Shown: one piece after another, positions 6,692-7,346 of the stretch
Layout of the letters: each line of letters starts with the position of its first letter
Numbering within the stretch: position 1 is the stretch's first letter
Source: Vulcanimicrobiota bacterium
GTDB taxonomy: Bacteria > Eremiobacterota > Eremiobacteria > Baltobacterales > Baltobacteraceae
Direction: 5' to 3'
Assembly: GCA_030042755.1 (NCBI GenBank)
Contig: JASHZC010000163.1
Span: 1 to 7,346, forward strand
Length of the DNA: 7,346 nucleotides
The notes under the pieces: model-generated
Databases searched by the model: none
What the model was told of the DNA's origin: nothing
Seen by the model: the letters and a program-made list of their open reading frames with translations, nothing else
Program-made: the position numbers and the translations under genes

Positions 6692-7339
6692 ATGAGCCTC
6701 TTCGGCGTGCCTAATATTCGACGCTTGGGACAATCGGCGATCGTCTTGGACGCTGGGACATCCGACGTGCGCGTTCAGCATCGAATATTGGCCGTCGCCC
6801 GTGACGCGCGCGTGCGGCGTTGCGCGCTCGAGGTCGTTCCCGGAAACGGGAATCTTACGCTGATCTTTGCGCATCGCGAGGTCGCATACGACGTGGTAGC
6901 GCGCGCATTAGCGAGCGCTTGGGACGAAGCTCGTGATGACGCCGATGCGGCGCGGACGATCGAGATTCCGGTTCGCTACGGCGGCGCGGACGGTCCGGAC
7001 TTACAGGCGGTCGCCGATCGCTGCGGCTTACGAGTAGAAGACGCGATCGCCGTGCACGCGGGAGCGGAGTACGTCGTAGGTTTTTTAGGGTTCTTGCCCG
7101 GTTTTGCGTATCTGGAAGGGCTTGACCGGCGATTGCACCTGCCGCGCCGAGAACAACCGCGCACGCGCGTTCCCGCGGGTTCGGTGGCGATCGCGGGAGC
7201 ACAGAGCGCAGTGTATCCATTCGATTCGCCAGGGGGGTGGCATCTGATCGGGCGCACTGATTGCGCGATGTTCGTTCCGTCGCGCAATCCGGCAGCACTA
7301 CTATCTGCGGGCGATCGCGTACGATTCGTGGTGCAATGA
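6692..7339 (+). CDS. pxpB: 5-oxoprolinase subunit PxpB (KipI/allophanate hydrolase subunit 1 family)
   Basis: A 215-residue cytoplasmic protein, very near the 218 residues of E. coli PxpB. With PxpA and PxpC it forms the ATP-dependent prokaryotic 5-oxoprolinase that turns 5-oxoproline into glutamate. Diagnostic motifs: RTIEIPVRYGGADGPDL (88-104... region), EYVVGFLGFLPGFAYLEGL (126-144), PRREQPRTRVPAGSVAIAG (151-169), SPGGWHLIGRT (179-189) and AGDRVRF (206-212). The residue after GRT is D rather than the frequent P. ATG 6692 is preferred for length; GTG 6656 would add 12 residues of poor resemblance, and GTG 6707 would trim five residues and is also possible. None has a clear Shine-Dalgarno. 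The stop overlaps the next ATG as ATGA, the usual pxpB-pxpC coupling. KipI-type kinase inhibitor is the alternative reading of the family, but operon context favours 5-oxoprolinase. Confidence 0.93.
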   Translation: MSLFGVPNIRRLGQSAIVLDAGTSDVRVQHRILAVARDARVRRCALEVVPGNGNLTLIFAHREVAYDVVARALASAWDEARDDADAARTIEIPVRYGGADGPDLQAVADRCGLRVEDAIAVHAGAEYVVGFLGFLPGFAYLEGLDRRLHLPRREQPRTRVPAGSVAIAGAQSAVYPFDSPGGWHLIGRTDCAMFVPSRNPAALLSAGDRVRFVVQ

Positions 7340-7346
7340 TCGAGCG
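7336..7346 (+). CDS. pxpC: Start of the next gene, probably 5-oxoprolinase subunit PxpC (partial)
   Basis: An ATG at 7336 overlaps the pxpB stop in the ATGA arrangement, and only the first codons (Met-Ile-Glu-) are inside the window. PxpC proteins often begin Met-Ile-Glu-Val or similar and usually follow pxpB directly, so this is the expected gene. The call rests on context rather than on sequence. Confidence 0.5.

Overview
The window is a compact, gene-dense stretch of a high-GC bacterial chromosome (about 60% G+C by eye). It holds seven complete genes and two edge fragments. GTG starts are used beside ATG, no gap between genes exceeds about 75 bp, and there are no RNA genes, CRISPR arrays, insertion sequences or phage genes. 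The gene set does not fix the taxon: the tail of a sortilin/BNR-repeat protein, a ROK sugar kinase, EttA, a FUSC membrane protein, a VIT1/CCC1 metal transporter and PxpB. Such a mix would fit soil lineages such as Candidatus Eremiobacterota or Acidobacteria-like groups. That is inference, not proof.

Layout. 1-653 (+) is the C-terminal end of a large BNR/VPS10-like beta-propeller protein. It converges on, and overlaps by 39 bp, a minus-strand Mak-like ROK fructokinase (615-1430). That kinase is divergent, with only 15 bp between start codons, from a plus-strand pair: a VOC/glyoxalase-fold protein (1446-1856) and a small DUF6504-like protein (1859-2155). The pair converges with a 14 bp overlap on the minus-strand gene ettA (2142-3809). 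On the minus strand the transcription order is VIT1/CCC1-type Fe/Mn transporter (6649-5831), FUSC-family membrane protein (to 3846), then ettA. This looks like a three-gene operon. Divergent from it, pxpB (6692-7339) starts the 5-oxoprolinase operon, and an ATGA overlap opens the next gene, probably pxpC, at the right edge.

How the genes relate. pxpB and the following gene would encode the ATP-dependent 5-oxoproline to glutamate enzyme. The kinase would feed hexose phosphate to central metabolism. EttA is a ribosome-associated ABC-F ATPase, and the VIT and FUSC proteins are membrane transporters or putative transporters. Apart from operon order, nothing here ties these into one pathway.

I see no convincing novel multi-gene system. 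The points most worth a second look are the FUSC start, where the reading frame opens at a TAATC junction with no standard start codon; a strong excess of the palindrome CGATCG; a Mak-like kinase lacking a segment of about 26 residues; and two coding-over-coding convergent overlaps.
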